This document shows, one piece after another, positions 63,941 to 64,000 of a stretch of 64,000 nt of DNA. The DNA comes from MED-G116 sp038147495 (GTDB taxonomy: Bacteria; Pseudomonadota; Alphaproteobacteria; Puniceispirillales; Puniceispirillaceae). The notes beneath the pieces were generated by a model. The model was given only the letters and a program-made list of their open reading frames with translations, was not told where the DNA came from and made no database searches. The position numbers and the translations under genes are program-made. Position 1 is the stretch's first letter. Every line of letters starts with the position of its first letter. The DNA lies in NCBI GenBank assembly GCA_038147495.1, contig JAYQTT010000002.1, forward strand, positions 280,185 to 344,184, read 5' to 3'.

Positions 63941-64000
63941 GCGGCTTCACCATCAGCCAGCGCGGCAGAGCAATACGCAACTGGAACGAAGTAATACCGA

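Noticed and set aside
1..64000. CRISPR array
   Set aside because: The repeats seen are short, adjacent and without unique spacers; no cas genes are present.

Overview
The window looks like chromosomal DNA of a free-living, probably marine alphaproteobacterium. This is inferred from gene content: Liv, TRAP, tripartite-tricarboxylate and polyamine-type transporters, a thiBPQ operon under a TPP riboswitch, an RlpA/PBP5-type/tmk/holB/metG/tatD block, and catabolic islands. There is no rRNA or other taxonomic marker, so a SAR116-like assignment is only a guess. Most of the window has moderate GC. The last 3.3 kb (from about 60.7 kb) is clearly richer in GC.

Layout. 1-4.0 kb: a Liv branched-chain amino-acid-type ABC transporter operon, with the binding protein cut by the window edge. 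4.2-6.1 kb: a DUF2805 protein and two secreted proteins of unknown role, one with a HExxH zinc motif. 6.2-12.2 kb: a shikimate-dehydrogenase-like gene, a complete TRAP transporter and a Gfo/Idh/MocA dehydrogenase in one minus-strand operon, opposite a GntR/FCD regulator; together they look like a uptake-and-oxidation locus for a carbocyclic or sugar-like acid. 12.3-26.2 kb: tRNA-Ser, an RND efflux pair and a long housekeeping run (lytic transglycosylase, rlpA, D,D-carboxypeptidase, tmk, holB, metG, tatD, PhnP-like hydrolase). 26.5-30.8 kb: DUF2061 protein, TPP riboswitch plus thiBPQ, a small ORF and tRNA-Lys.

31.1-52.4 kb is an accessory catabolic region. It holds two Rieske oxygenases (the second frameshifted), a phthalate-dioxygenase-type reductase, aldehyde dehydrogenase, alpha/beta hydrolase, DUF1116 protein, SDR, DMT exporter and a polyamine-type ABC importer. 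Next come two tandem copies of an unrecognised protein, a GlcG-like protein, a formamidase/acetamidase, a MetX-like hydrolase and a three-gene nitrile hydratase homologue whose beta subunit is split in the thiocyanate-hydrolase manner. The split set overlaps a molybdopterin oxidoreductase. This nitrile/amide part is the best candidate for an undescribed pathway.

52.5-53.8 kb is an integration scar: a tRNA 3' fragment, a bisC/torA-type fragment, an HGG-motif gene fragment and one arm of an inverted repeat. 53.9-60.3 kb is a cyclic-nucleotide neighbourhood: a stand-alone cNMP-binding protein, two metallo-beta-lactamase-fold proteins and two class III cyclases head to head. The other repeat arm lies at 60.4 kb. 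60.7-64 kb carries DUF4387, AtuA-type (DUF1446) and TctA genes on the minus strand. AtuA and TctA are broken by single-base indels, many in homopolymers, so sequence error at a contig end is as likely as gene decay.
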